Assembly (NCBI GenBank): GCA_034120015.1
Contig: JAXEIF010000008.1
Span: forward strand, 1 to 19,037
Source: CALXOJ01 sp034120015
GTDB taxonomy: Bacteria > Spirochaetota > Spirochaetia > JAFGXN01
Direction: 5' to 3'
DNA: 19,037 bases
In this document: in pieces, positions 7,142 through 14,853 of the stretch
Numbering within the stretch: position 1 is the stretch's first letter
Layout: every line of letters starts with the position of its first letter
Notes under the pieces: model-generated
Database searches by the model: none
What the model was told of the DNA's origin: nothing
Seen by the model: the letters and a program-made list of their open reading frames with translations, nothing else
Position numbers and translations under genes: made by a program

Positions 7142-7171
7142 AAAAAGAAGAGCTTCGGCTCTTCTTTTTTT
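7141..7171. terminator. Bidirectional intrinsic terminator between carB and the acetyltransferase gene
   Basis: A perfect 13-bp stem, AAAAAAGAAGAGC against GCTCTTCTTTTTT, is closed by a TTCG tetraloop (7154-7157). It begins in the carB stop codon. The stem ends in A on one side and T on the other, so it gives a U run in both directions and serves both convergent genes. Confidence 0.93.
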
Positions 7172-7210
7172 GTCTCTTTTGCGGCGCGGACCGGGCGGAA
7201 CGCGGCCGGC

Positions 7211-7786
7211 TTATGCGTCGACGGCCACGGTTTTGACGGGAACCGCTGGAATGCCGGCGGCAATTGTGTTTTCGGGGACATCTTTGGTGACAACCGCTCC
7301 GGCAGCGATAATGGCATTGCGGCCGATTCTGACGCCGGGTAAAACGGTGGCGTGGGAGCCGATCCAGACATTTTCGCCGATTTTAATCGGTGCCGGTTTC
7401 ATATCGCCTCTTTTTTCGGGGGCGGAATCATGGTTCAGTGTGGCCAAAACCACCTGATGACCGATCAGTGTTCCGTCTCCGATAGAAATGCCTCCCTGGT
7501 CCTGAAAACAGCACCCGGAATTGATAAAAACATTTTTTCCCGTGCGGATATTTTTTCCGAAGTCGGTATAAAAGGGCGGAAAAAGCGTGAAGGTGCTGTC
7601 GTAGGGTTGCCCCGTCAGTCGTGAAAAAAGTTTTCGGATTTGCCTCATCGAACGGTAGCGTCCGTTCAGTCGGGCAGTGATTTTTCGGGCCGATTCCGCC
7701 GCTTTGTGCATGAACCGGTGGGCTTCGGAGCCGGCTTTAACGGAGCTGTTCGTGTCGAACCGTACCGGCTGTTTGTCTGCTGTCAT
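7211..7786 (-). CDS. Sugar O-acetyltransferase, maltose/galactoside acetyltransferase type (LbH hexapeptide family)
   Basis: This 191-residue protein has the fold and length of Maa/LacA-type acetyl-CoA:sugar O-acetyltransferases. The N-terminal helical part (about 10-65) is followed by a PPFYTDFGKNI segment typical of the family. Left-handed beta-helix hexapeptide repeats run from about residue 77 to 183 (FINSGCCFQDQGGISIGDGT, then KIGENVWIGSHATVLPGVRI and IGRNAIIAAGAVVTKDVPEN). His119 in TLNHD matches the catalytic histidine. It would acetylate a sugar or a similar hydroxylated substrate in the cytoplasm, but the substrate cannot be read from sequence. Start ATG 7786 has AAAGGAG 6 nt upstream. 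The gene has its own promoter and shares its terminator with carB. Confidence 0.9.
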   Translation of the reverse strand: MTADKQPVRFDTNSSVKAGSEAHRFMHKAAESARKITARLNGRYRSMRQIRKLFSRLTGQPYDSTFTLFPPFYTDFGKNIRTGKNVFINSGCCFQDQGGISIGDGTLIGHQVVLATLNHDSAPEKRGDMKPAPIKIGENVWIGSHATVLPGVRIGRNAIIAAGAVVTKDVPENTIAAGIPAVPVKTVAVDA

Positions 7787-7809
7787 AAATTCTCCTTTCG
7801 TTTGATGAC

Positions 7810-7838
7810 AGTCTACCGAATTCCGCTTTATATGTCAA
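7810..7838 (-). promoter_or_regulatory. Promoter of the acetyltransferase gene
   Basis: On the minus strand, TTGACA (7838-7833) and TAGACT (7815-7810) are separated by exactly 17 bp. The expected start of transcription is about 20 nt before the ATG at 7786. This makes the gene independent of the upstream MFS gene. Confidence 0.75.
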
Positions 7839-7878
7839 ATACTTATTTATAATGGAAAATCATGCCTGCAAAGCATTC

Positions 7879-9069
7879 CTAATCCGGCTGCTGCCGGTGC
7901 TTCTTCCGGTTCGGAAGAAAGCAAAGGTACAGCAGTATGACCAGAACGGAAAAGCCGCCGAGAATCAGAAAGAGGCGTGAATAGGAGTTTCCGATAAACG
8001 GAAGAAAAAGGCCCATGATAAACGGTCCCAGTCCGACAGCCGTATCCAGGAAGATATAAAACGTCGAGTTGACGACGGCCATCCGCTCTTTCGGGGCTTC
8101 TTTCACGGCAGAGGCAAGCCCGGTCGATTGAGTGACGCCGACACCGAATCCGAGAAAAACCGAGGCTGTCAGCAGGGTCAGGCTGTCCGGCATCCATCCC
8201 AGCAGAAACATGCCGACGGTAAACGAAAGAAAAGCGGGGAGCAAAACGGCCGCTTCGCCTTTTTTGTCGAACAGCGGTCCCGTAACGGGGCGCGATACAA
8301 AAATGGCCACCGCGTAAACCACAAAGAAAAAGCGTCCGGCCGAAGCCAGTCCGGCTTCGTTGGTGTAGGTAGTCAGGAAGGCCAGCAGGGCGGAATAGCC
8401 GAAATAGACGGCGGCGGCAAAGCTGCTGACGCGGAACGCTTTCGGTTCGAAAAAAGAGGAGAGGCGCAGCGGCTGTTTTTGCGCCGGATCGGCAGCTGTT
8501 TCCGGCGGCTGCAGGGTTATGAAAAGGGAGGCGGCAACGGCCGCCGCGGTCAGGCCGCAGCAGACGCCGAAAAGAAGCGTAAAACCGCCGCTGCCGTGCA
8601 GCGACATTCCCAGAAAGGGGCCGACGGCGGCCGCCAGGGTGACGCTTAACATATAATAACCGATGCCTTCGCCGGTGCGGCTTTTGGGAACGGACCGCGA
8701 TACAATGGTGCCGACGGAGGTCGAAACGGCGCCGTAGGAAATGCCGTGCAGGGCGCGGATCATCAGCAGTGCGGCAATGCCGATTTCGAAAAAGTAGGAG
8801 AGCGACATGACCAGGTTTAAAAGCAGAGAGGTCCGCAGCATACGGGTCCGTCCGATTTTTTCCATTGCCGCACCGGAAAACAGTCGGGACAGCAGGGCGC
8901 CGATAATAAAGATGCCGGCGGTCAGTCCGGCCAGACTCAGCGAAACGCCGTACTCTTTGTAAGCATAATCGGTCATGATGACCATCAGCAGATAGTAATT
9001 GGTCAGTATGAGAAAATTAATCAGAGTGCTCAGAAGATAATCTTTTGTCCAAAGTCGTTCCCGGTTCAT
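7879..9069 (-). CDS. MFS transporter (drug/arabinose-efflux-like, 12 TM)
   Basis: This 396-residue, strongly hydrophobic protein has about twelve membrane segments in two halves joined by a hydrophilic loop near the middle (about residues 188-208). The first half carries the MFS motif A region in the loop after TM2 (SRLFSGAAMEKIGRTRM), and its counterpart in the second half is SRPVTGPLFDKKGEAAVL. TM5 has the AAAVGPFLG glycine/proline pattern common in proton-driven exporters. This fits the YfcJ/YhhS-like branch of the superfamily, with a small molecule or drug as likely cargo. The ATG at 9069 (MNRERLWTKDYLL) is the natural family start but has no recognisable Shine-Dalgarno, only an A/T-rich leader, so expression may be weak or the transcript nearly leaderless. 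Divergent from tRNA-Val. Confidence 0.88.
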   Translation of the reverse strand: MNRERLWTKDYLLSTLINFLILTNYYLLMVIMTDYAYKEYGVSLSLAGLTAGIFIIGALLSRLFSGAAMEKIGRTRMLRTSLLLNLVMSLSYFFEIGIAALLMIRALHGISYGAVSTSVGTIVSRSVPKSRTGEGIGYYMLSVTLAAAVGPFLGMSLHGSGGFTLLFGVCCGLTAAAVAASLFITLQPPETAADPAQKQPLRLSSFFEPKAFRVSSFAAAVYFGYSALLAFLTTYTNEAGLASAGRFFFVVYAVAIFVSRPVTGPLFDKKGEAAVLLPAFLSFTVGMFLLGWMPDSLTLLTASVFLGFGVGVTQSTGLASAVKEAPKERMAVVNSTFYIFLDTAVGLGPFIMGLFLPFIGNSYSRLFLILGGFSVLVILLYLCFLPNRKKHRQQPD

Positions 9070-9129
9070 ATTTTATTTTTATCACGAATCGTCAATCGGG
9101 AAAAGGGGCTTTTCTTTTTTATCGGGCTC

Positions 9130-9158
9130 TTGACAACTTTTTTTTCATCTGATATGAT
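9130..9158 (+). promoter_or_regulatory. Promoter of tRNA-Val
   Basis: TTGACA (9130-9135) and TATGAT (9153-9158) have exactly 17 bp between them, a near-consensus strong promoter. The mature tRNA starts at 9168, only a few bases after the expected transcription start. Confidence 0.85.
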
Positions 9159-9167
9159 AGCTCCATC

Positions 9168-9241
9168 GGGCGATTAGCTCAGTTGGTTAGAGCGTCTGCC
9201 TTACAAGCAGAATGTCGGGGGTTCGAGTCCCTCATCGCCCA
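9168..9241 (+). tRNA. tRNA-Val (anticodon UAC)
   Basis: The 74-nt sequence folds as a complete cloverleaf. The acceptor stem is GGGCGAT/ATCGCCC with discriminator A; the D arm is GCTC...GAGC; the anticodon stem is TCTGC/GCAGA with loop CTTACAA and anticodon TAC at 9202-9204; the variable loop has 5 nt; and the T arm contains the conserved TTCGAGT loop. CCA is not encoded: the discriminator is followed by ACT, so CCA must be added enzymatically. Confidence 0.97.
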
Positions 9242-9255
9242 ACTTCGTTCATCCG

Positions 9256-9273
9256 AAACCGCTTTGCGGTTTT
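9256..9273 (+). terminator. Probable short terminator or processing hairpin after tRNA-Val
   Basis: AAACCGC and GCGGTTT form a perfect 7-bp stem with a TTT loop, followed by one more T and then CCGG. The U run is short, so termination may be partial, letting some transcription continue into the cysteine-rich protein gene at 9293. Confidence 0.45.
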
Positions 9274-9292
9274 CCGGACAGACGCGGCTGAT

Positions 9293-9739
9293 ATGCAGAG
9301 ATTCATAAAAAAATATATCCGACGCTCGAAAGCATGGCGTCATAAGGTGTTCAAAAAAACGGAACGTCTGATTCGCAGACTGCGGAAACGGGACTTCTCG
9401 GACGAACGGATTGCCGATTATTTTCTTCATCAGAACCTTTCCCAAAACGAAAAAAAATTCTGTCCTCTTTTTGCTGACGGGCACAAGTGTCATATTTTAA
9501 GCAGCGACCGTTTAAACTGTCTCGGCTGCTACTGTCCTTATTTTTCGGCCGATGTCACGGAAAACGAAGGGGTTTTTGAATGCGGTCACTGTGAGGTGAA
9601 TTCGCCGGCGGCACAGAGAGTGACGCCGGTCAAACATCCGAACCTGCGGATTCTGGACTGCTCCATGTGCGTCATTCCGCATCAGCATTCCCGTGTTATG
9701 AAGATTTTGGACCGGGATTTTCCGCGGACGAACGGATAA
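9293..9739 (+). CDS. Cysteine-rich small-domain protein (PF04071/COG2158-like), putative metal-binding
   Basis: This 148-residue protein begins with a very basic helical stretch (about residues 1-35). It then has nine cysteines: C57, C66, C76, C79, C81, C97, C100, C123 and C126. The patterns NCLGCYCPYF, ECGHC and DCSMCVIPHQ are those of the cysteine-rich small domain (PF04071, COG2158), a zinc-finger-like family of unknown biochemical role. His130 and His132 may add ligands. Metal or cluster binding is therefore inferred from the family, not shown. The frame is open back into the tRNA (to 9212), but that part is tRNA sequence, so I take ATG 9293; its Shine-Dalgarno is weak. It follows tRNA-Val by about 50 bp with no promoter of its own visible. 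Its last 44 bp overlap the convergent histidine kinase gene. Confidence 0.75.
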   Translation: MQRFIKKYIRRSKAWRHKVFKKTERLIRRLRKRDFSDERIADYFLHQNLSQNEKKFCPLFADGHKCHILSSDRLNCLGCYCPYFSADVTENEGVFECGHCEVNSPAAQRVTPVKHPNLRILDCSMCVIPHQHSRVMKILDRDFPRTNG

Positions 9740-11120
9740 GGTTGGACGGAAACTGGATTTCGGCGCAGAGTCCGTGCGGTTTCCGGTTGGTCAGAGTAAC
9801 GGTTCCTTCGTGCAGTTTCATAATATCGGCGGCAATCGATAATCCCAAACCCGATCCGCCGGTTTCTTTCGAGCGTGATTTTTCGACGCGGTAAAAGCGG
9901 CCGAACACTTTGGGAATTTCGGCTTCGTCGATGCCTTCGCCGCGGTCGCAAACCTGAATTGTACACCGTTTGCCGTCGATGCGGCAGTTGAGTTCCAGCG
10001 GAGACCCGTCGGGGCTGTATTTGAGACTGTTGTCGACCAGAATGCGGATCACCTGGGAAATCAGTTTTTCGTTGCAGACAACTGTTGTTCTTTTTCCGGT
10101 CCGGACGGTGACGGGGCGGTTCGGATGCAGTGCTTTTGTATTTTGAACCGTTTTGGAAATCAGTGCGCCGATATCGGTTTGGGCAAATTCGGCGGCAATG
10201 CGGTTGTTTTGCAGGTTGTCCAAAAGCAGCAGATTGTTGATGATGTCGGTTATATCATTGACCGAAGAGTCGATGGCGGTGACCGCTTCGTTGAAAACAT
10301 CCGGATCTTTGTAACCCCAGCGGCGGATGATGTTGACGTACCCTTTGATAACGGCGACGGGGGTTTTGATTTCATGTGATACATCGGAGAGAAACCGGTT
10401 TTGGCGGGAAACCGATTCTTCGAGGCGGCCGATCATCCGGTTAAAGGACTGGGCCAGGCTTCCGATTTCGTCATGGCTTTGTTCGTACGGCAGAGACGAT
10501 GTCAGGTTGCTGATGGTAATGCTTTCGGCCGTTTCGGCGATTTTTCTCAATGCTCTCAGATTGCGTTTGACACTGATAAGCGAGGTCATAAAAACAAGGG
10601 TGACGGCAATACAGAAGAGAGCGATACTGATAAGCTGCGAATAGCGGACAATATCATTACGGTAATCGATGTTTTTGCTGGCCTGAAAGAAATAGGTTTC
10701 GTTATCGATGGTGATTTCTTTTGTGTATTCGGCGACCTTGAAAAAATTGTCCGTGATGGCGTTTATCGCCTGGTAGTCGGCAATCGGTGTTTCCCTCATT
10801 TCGAGGGTTTCGACCGACTCGGGCGGGTAAACCTCGAAAGAGTAATTGTAGTAGCGCAGCGGAATCAGGTAGGCGTCGTAAACAACTACCTGGATGTTGA
10901 GCCTTTGCGGTTCGGTGATGGCTGCCTGATTATGAAAGTGGGTTGCCGTATCCTCGATGGCCAGCTTCAGCGATTCTTCGACGGAATGAAGCGATATCTG
11001 ATCCATCTGATACGGAACAAAAAAAATCAGGGTAATGAATAACAGAAAGAAGGGGAGAGTTGTCGTCAGAATCAGCTTCCAGGCGAGCGGAAGCCGTTTA
11101 TAGATTCGACTTAAAAACAT
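9696..11120 (-). CDS. Sensor histidine kinase, two-TM with HAMP domain
   Basis: This 474-residue membrane kinase should sense an extracytoplasmic signal and phosphorylate the response regulator encoded just upstream. TM1 lies at about 14-35 and TM2 at about 163-184, flanking a sensor region of about 125 residues with no family I can name. A HAMP region follows (about 185-238, ending HDEIGSLAQSFNRMIGRL). The DHp domain carries the phospho-acceptor His249 in FLSDVSHEIKTPVAVIKGYV. The ATPase domain shows the N box around Asn364 (VIRILVDNSLKYSPDG), the G1 box DRGEGID (392-398), the F box FGRFYRVEKS and the G2 box GGSGLGLSIA (421-430), so the enzyme looks fully functional. Its start overlaps the end of the response-regulator gene by 23 bp, implying coupled translation. 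Its 3' end overlaps the convergent cysteine-rich protein gene. Confidence 0.94.
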   Translation of the reverse strand: MFLSRIYKRLPLAWKLILTTTLPFFLLFITLIFFVPYQMDQISLHSVEESLKLAIEDTATHFHNQAAITEPQRLNIQVVVYDAYLIPLRYYNYSFEVYPPESVETLEMRETPIADYQAINAITDNFFKVAEYTKEITIDNETYFFQASKNIDYRNDIVRYSQLISIALFCIAVTLVFMTSLISVKRNLRALRKIAETAESITISNLTSSLPYEQSHDEIGSLAQSFNRMIGRLEESVSRQNRFLSDVSHEIKTPVAVIKGYVNIIRRWGYKDPDVFNEAVTAIDSSVNDITDIINNLLLLDNLQNNRIAAEFAQTDIGALISKTVQNTKALHPNRPVTVRTGKRTTVVCNEKLISQVIRILVDNSLKYSPDGSPLELNCRIDGKRCTIQVCDRGEGIDEAEIPKVFGRFYRVEKSRSKETGGSGLGLSIAADIMKLHEGTVTLTNRKPHGLCAEIQFPSNLIRSSAENPGPKSS

Positions 11121-11775
11121 ACCCGTAGCCGCGAACCGTGTGAATCAGTTTGTCGTCCGAAAGGCTGTCGATTTTTTCCCGAAGGTGGCGGATGTGGACA
11201 TCAATGATATTGCTGCCCTGGCAGAATTCCAAATCCCAGACTTTATTGAGAATTTCATCCCGGTCGAGAACTTTTTCGGCATTTTCCATAAAGAATGTCA
11301 GAAGCTGGTATTCTTTTTTGCGCAGATCGACAGGGTGTCCGCCGCGGGTCACGGTATGAGTCCGTTTATTAACTTCGATATCGGAATAGCGGAGAATATC
11401 TCCTTTCTCGATAAGACGGTTTCGTAAATTGGCGCGGATACGGGCCAAAAGTTCCTCGATTTCGAACGGTTTGGTAATATAATCGACGGCTCCCGAATCC
11501 AGTCCTTCTACTTTATCGGCGGTTTCACCTTTGGCGGTCAGGAAAATAATCGGAACCTGCATAATGCTCAGTATCTTTTTGCAGACGGTAATCCCGTCGA
11601 TTTCCGGAATCATGATGTCGAGAAGAATCAGGTCGTAATTTTCGGCCAGCGCATGGGAAAGTGCTTCTTTTCCCGTAAAAGCGGTTTGGGTCCGGTATCC
11701 TTCGTGCTGAAGTTCAAGTTCGATAAAGCGTGATAATTTTTTTTCGTCCTCGACAATTAAAATTTTTTCATGCAT
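11098..11775 (-). CDS. OmpR/PhoB-family response regulator
   Basis: This 225-residue transcription factor has a receiver domain (about 1-120) with the acidic pocket Glu9-Asp10-Glu11, the phosphorylated Asp53 in LLDIMIPEIDG, Thr80 and Lys102 (ITKPF). A winged-helix DNA-binding domain (about 128-225) has the family's LRKKEYQLL, ILNKVWDL and IIDVHIRHLREKID segments and ends in IHTVRGYGYVF. It is the partner of the histidine kinase, whose gene overlaps its 3' end. A promoter overlapping the end of aroC lies just upstream. Target genes cannot be known from sequence; the neighbouring efflux operon is a possible target but only by proximity. Confidence 0.95.
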   Translation of the reverse strand: MHEKILIVEDEKKLSRFIELELQHEGYRTQTAFTGKEALSHALAENYDLILLDIMIPEIDGITVCKKILSIMQVPIIFLTAKGETADKVEGLDSGAVDYITKPFEIEELLARIRANLRNRLIEKGDILRYSDIEVNKRTHTVTRGGHPVDLRKKEYQLLTFFMENAEKVLDRDEILNKVWDLEFCQGSNIIDVHIRHLREKIDSLSDDKLIHTVRGYGYVFKSNL

Positions 11776-11799
11776 GGTACTGTCTCAATTCTTCCTTCT

Positions 11800-11828
11800 A
11801 TTATATCGTATTTTATTTTGTTTGTAAA
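11800..11828 (-). promoter_or_regulatory. Promoter of the two-component system inside the aroC 3' end
   Basis: On the minus strand, TTTACA (11828-11823) lies within the last codons of aroC and TATAAT (11805-11800) in the 37-bp gap, with exactly 17 bp between them. This would let the regulator and kinase be transcribed apart from aroK-aroC. Confidence 0.75.
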
Positions 11829-12868
11829 GTTTGTTTTTCGATTTTTGACGAACGGTTGAGTAATGCCGCATCGGCCAGAACAAGGGCTGTCATGGCTTCG
11901 ATAACCGGAACCAGACGCGGACAGAGACACGGGTCATGCCGGCCTTTCAGCGTTACAGTCTCTGTTTCCCCCGTTTCGGTGAGGCATTTCTGCGGACGGA
12001 AGATCGACGGAGTCGGTTTGACGGCGACACGGAAAAAGAGCGGTTCGCCGTCGGAAATGCCTCCCGTTATACCGCCGCTGTGTCCCGGTTTGTTGTTTTC
12101 GGAACCGTACAGGAGCGGGGCTTCGAATCCGCTGCCGAATTCGATTCCTTTGATACTGCCGACCGACAGGACAGCATGCGCCAGAAGGGCGTCGAGTTTG
12201 TCGAAAACCGGTTCGCCCCATCCGACCGGCAGGCCGTCCGTCCGGCATTCGATGGTGCCGCCGCAGCTGTCTTTTGCGGCAGCCGTTTCGAGGATATACG
12301 CTTCCATTTCGGCTGCCGCTTTGCTGTCGCAGCAGCGGACGGGATTCCGTTCCGTTTCATCGGGGTCGCAGTTTTGTGCCGTTATCGGACCGATGCTTTT
12401 GACCCAGGCACGGACGGTGATGCCTTCGGCCGCCAGCAGTTTTTTGGCAACGGCGCCGGCTGCCACGCGGGCGGCGGTTTCCCGTCCGCTGGCACGGCCG
12501 CCGCCGCGGTAATCGCGGATTCCGTATTTTTCGAAATAGCCTCTGTCTGCGTGTCCCGGCCGGAAACAGCGGGCAATATTTTCGTAATCGGTCGAATGCT
12601 GGTTTTCGTTAACGATGCGGACAGATATCGGTGTTCCCGTGGTCAGACCGTTAAATACACCCGATTCGATAACGGCGGTGTCAGACTCTTTCCGCGGTGT
12701 CGTTACGGATGACTGCCCGGGTCTGCGCCGGTCGAGTTCTTTTTGGATATCGGCTTCCGACAAGGGCAGGCCGGCGGGACAGCCGTCGATAACAACACCG
12801 ATCGCCGGTCCGTGGGATTCTCCGTAAGTGGTCATTTTAAAAAGAGTTCCGAATGTGTTTCCGCTCAT
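11813..12868 (-). CDS. aroC: Chorismate synthase
   Basis: This 351-residue cytoplasmic enzyme converts 5-enolpyruvylshikimate 3-phosphate to chorismate, the last step of the shikimate pathway, using reduced flavin as cofactor. Family signatures are all present: FGTLFKMTTYGESHG with His19, the FRPGHAD segment with His106, RDYRGGGRASGRETAARVAA (119-138), SGGITGGISDGEPL in the middle, and a C-terminal RHDPCLCPRLVPVIEAMTAL region. The length matches bacterial enzymes. The ATG overlaps the aroK stop codon (ATGA at 12868-12865), so translation of the two genes is probably coupled. Confidence 0.97.
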   Translation of the reverse strand: MSGNTFGTLFKMTTYGESHGPAIGVVIDGCPAGLPLSEADIQKELDRRRPGQSSVTTPRKESDTAVIESGVFNGLTTGTPISVRIVNENQHSTDYENIARCFRPGHADRGYFEKYGIRDYRGGGRASGRETAARVAAGAVAKKLLAAEGITVRAWVKSIGPITAQNCDPDETERNPVRCCDSKAAAEMEAYILETAAAKDSCGGTIECRTDGLPVGWGEPVFDKLDALLAHAVLSVGSIKGIEFGSGFEAPLLYGSENNKPGHSGGITGGISDGEPLFFRVAVKPTPSIFRPQKCLTETGETETVTLKGRHDPCLCPRLVPVIEAMTALVLADAALLNRSSKIEKQTLQTK

Positions 12869-13449
12869 TGTTTTTCTCCTTTGCCGGCTGCCGTTAATAT
12901 TGCAACCAGTTTTTCGGCTCTTTCCCGCGGCGCCGGTTCCGGACAGGCGTGCGGCAGAACGGCGTCGCAGCGGCTTCGGTAAAAGGTGTCGCGTTCGCCG
13001 TACAGTTTATGAAACAGCGCTTTCGGGTCGCCGCCGGCAAGAAAGGGCGGCAGCCCGCCGGCCGTAATACGCGTAAAAAGCCGTTCTTCCGGTTCGTCAA
13101 GGTAGACAAAAAAGGCTCCTGCCTCTTTCAGAATGTTCCATGCCTGCGGATTGTCGCAGAGACCGCCGCCGGCTGCCGTGACGGACGGTTCCTGTGCGGC
13201 GATACGGACGGCCGCTTCGGTTTCGAGTGCCCGAAAAGCGTCCGCGCCGTTGTTGCGGTAGATTTCGCGGCAGGAGGCGGCTGTACCGTAACGTTCGCGG
13301 TAAAGGCGTTCGATTTCCGTATCCAAATCCCGGAACGGCAGTCCGGTCATCTCTGCGGCCAGTTTTCCGCATGTACTTTTTCCGGAGTGTTTGATGCCGC
13401 AGATAACGGGAAATCGGAATTTTAAAAAAACGGGTTCTTTCCTGTTCAT
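12865..13449 (-). CDS. aroK: Shikimate kinase
   Basis: This 194-residue NMP-kinase-fold enzyme phosphorylates shikimate with ATP, two steps before chorismate synthase. The P loop GIKHSGKST is at 18-26, the shikimate-binding DLD motif at 41-43, the basic REIYRNNGADAFRALE segment around 61-76 and the GGG motif at 94-96. The lid region is GGLPPFLAG (131-139), which has no arginine where many shikimate kinases carry one, a modest oddity. The start ATG 13449 lacks a clear Shine-Dalgarno. aroC follows with a 4-bp overlap, which supports the assignment over other small kinases (for example gluconate kinase). Confidence 0.88.
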   Translation of the reverse strand: MNRKEPVFLKFRFPVICGIKHSGKSTCGKLAAEMTGLPFRDLDTEIERLYRERYGTAASCREIYRNNGADAFRALETEAAVRIAAQEPSVTAAGGGLCDNPQAWNILKEAGAFFVYLDEPEERLFTRITAGGLPPFLAGGDPKALFHKLYGERDTFYRSRCDAVLPHACPEPAPRERAEKLVAILTAAGKGEKQ

Positions 13450-13461
13450 GGTATTACCGTC

Positions 13462-13490
13462 TGTATCGGATTTAAGATAGATTTAATCAA
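13462..13490 (-). promoter_or_regulatory. Candidate promoter of aroK-aroC
   Basis: On the minus strand, TTGATT (13490-13485) and GATACA (13467-13462) are 17 bp apart. The leader would be only about 6-8 nt, which fits the missing Shine-Dalgarno of aroK. The match is moderate. Confidence 0.45.
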
Positions 13491-13577
13491 TTTTTTCTTG
13501 CCCCGAATCTTGAATCTGTGTTATTATAAATTCGATATATTCGGAGAATTTTTATTTTAAATATTATACATAAACAA

Positions 13578-13603
13578 CAGGGAAGAGGCAATCCCTGCGG
13601 AGG
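13578..13603 (+). promoter_or_regulatory. Leader hairpin and Shine-Dalgarno of the efflux operon
   Basis: CAGGGA (13578-13583) pairs with TCCCTG (13592-13597), forming a 6-bp stem right before the Shine-Dalgarno GGAGG (13599-13603), which is 8 nt from ATG 13612. The hairpin could influence ribosome access. AT-rich -10-like sequences (TTATTATAAA at 13521-13530) lie upstream, but I cannot fix the promoter. Confidence 0.4.
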
Positions 13604-13611
13604 CATCGGAA

Positions 13612-14853
13612 ATGAGTCATAAAAAGCGTGTTATCAAAATCGGTATCATTTCGGTTATTATCATTATTATGCTGCTGGTTCTTTTTCGGATTCTTTATTC
13701 GAAGACAACACAGGCTCCCGAAACCGCTATTCCCGTAGTGGTCACGAAAGGACTGCTCAGCGATTTACAGAAAGATTATAAGATTAACGCTTACATCGAA
13801 CCGAAAAACATGGTTCAGGTTCATTCGAAAGTCAGCGGAAATATTACCACTTTTCATGTCGATATCGGCGATAAGGTCAAAAAAGATCAGGAACTGCTTC
13901 TCATTAATGATGCGCCGTACCGGCTTCAGTTCGAACAGGCTTCGGCTGCCTATAACGGAATTGCCAAAATTTACGAACGTGTCCGCCGTTCGTACAATCA
14001 GGGTGTGGCAACCCAGCAGGAATACGACGAAGCAAGAACCCGTTACGAAGCGACCAAATCGCAGTACGAGCTGGCCAAACTGCAGATGGATTATGCCAGA
14101 GTGACTTCTCCCATCGACGGAACCGTTTTGCAGAAATATGTCAGTACGGGGCAACTGGTTTCTCCGGATGTCGGTCTTCTGGTGGTTGCCGATTTGTCCG
14201 AGCTGGTTGTCCGGGCCAAACTGCCCGAAGACAATTTTTTCAGATTCAATAAAGACCGCGATAAAATCACGGTGAAAATCAAACATCCGGCGGAAGATAC
14301 GCTTTATACGGCTCATATCGAACGGATCGGTGAAATGGTCGAACCCCAGTCGAAAAACTTCGAGGTTGTCTGTAAACTGGACGAAGGATACGATTTTCTG
14401 CGTCCCGGTATGTTCGTCAATGTTGTTTTCGTTCTCGAGCGGAAGGAAGATGTTTACAGTCTGCCGATTCGCTCTCTTGTCGGAGAAGATGTCCTGTGGT
14501 ATGTGAATCCCGATACGATGCGGGCGGAACGGATGATTTTTCAGCCCGTGTTTTCCGATGATAACTCTTTCGAAATTCCGAACGGATACAAAGACTACTA
14601 CTTTATCGTGGAAGGTCAGAATTTCATTTACGACGGTCAGCCCGTTACCGTTAAAAACGGAAAAGATTATCCCGAGCTGGTTCCCGATAAAGAAGAACCC
14701 GTAGAAAAGCAGAAAGCGGAGGAAAAGACGGTCGAAATATCAGATGACAAAGCGGAACCGGTGACGGACGGTCGGACAGAGGAATCCGGGAATCCGGACG
14801 GGCAGAAAGACGCGATCGCAGCGGAGACTGCCCCGGAGGATCGGACTGAATGA
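13612..14853 (+). CDS. RND efflux periplasmic adaptor (membrane-fusion protein, HlyD/AcrA type)
   Basis: This 413-residue adaptor would link the inner-membrane RND pump to an outer-membrane channel. An uncleaved N-terminal anchor (about 8-29, IKIGIISVIIIIMLLVLFRI) replaces the lipoprotein signal found in AcrA. Two half-lipoyl segments (about 66-100, and 164-200 with the RVTSPIDGTV motif) flank a short alpha-hairpin (about 105-162). A beta-barrel region and membrane-proximal domain follow to about residue 350. The last 62 residues (352-413) are a Glu/Asp/Lys/Pro-rich, probably disordered tail that is not part of the usual adaptor fold. The start is set by GGAGG 8 nt upstream. The stop overlaps the pump's ATG (ATGA at 14850-14853). 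Confidence 0.92.
   Translation: MSHKKRVIKIGIISVIIIIMLLVLFRILYSKTTQAPETAIPVVVTKGLLSDLQKDYKINAYIEPKNMVQVHSKVSGNITTFHVDIGDKVKKDQELLLINDAPYRLQFEQASAAYNGIAKIYERVRRSYNQGVATQQEYDEARTRYEATKSQYELAKLQMDYARVTSPIDGTVLQKYVSTGQLVSPDVGLLVVADLSELVVRAKLPEDNFFRFNKDRDKITVKIKHPAEDTLYTAHIERIGEMVEPQSKNFEVVCKLDEGYDFLRPGMFVNVVFVLERKEDVYSLPIRSLVGEDVLWYVNPDTMRAERMIFQPVFSDDNSFEIPNGYKDYYFIVEGQNFIYDGQPVTVKNGKDYPELVPDKEEPVEKQKAEEKTVEISDDKAEPVTDGRTEESGNPDGQKDAIAAETAPEDRTE

Noticed and set aside
9100..9120. GAAAAG/CTTTTC hairpin plus T run on the plus strand between the MFS gene and tRNA-Val
   Set aside because: It looks like a terminator, but no plus-strand gene lies upstream, and the stem is short and mostly A-T.
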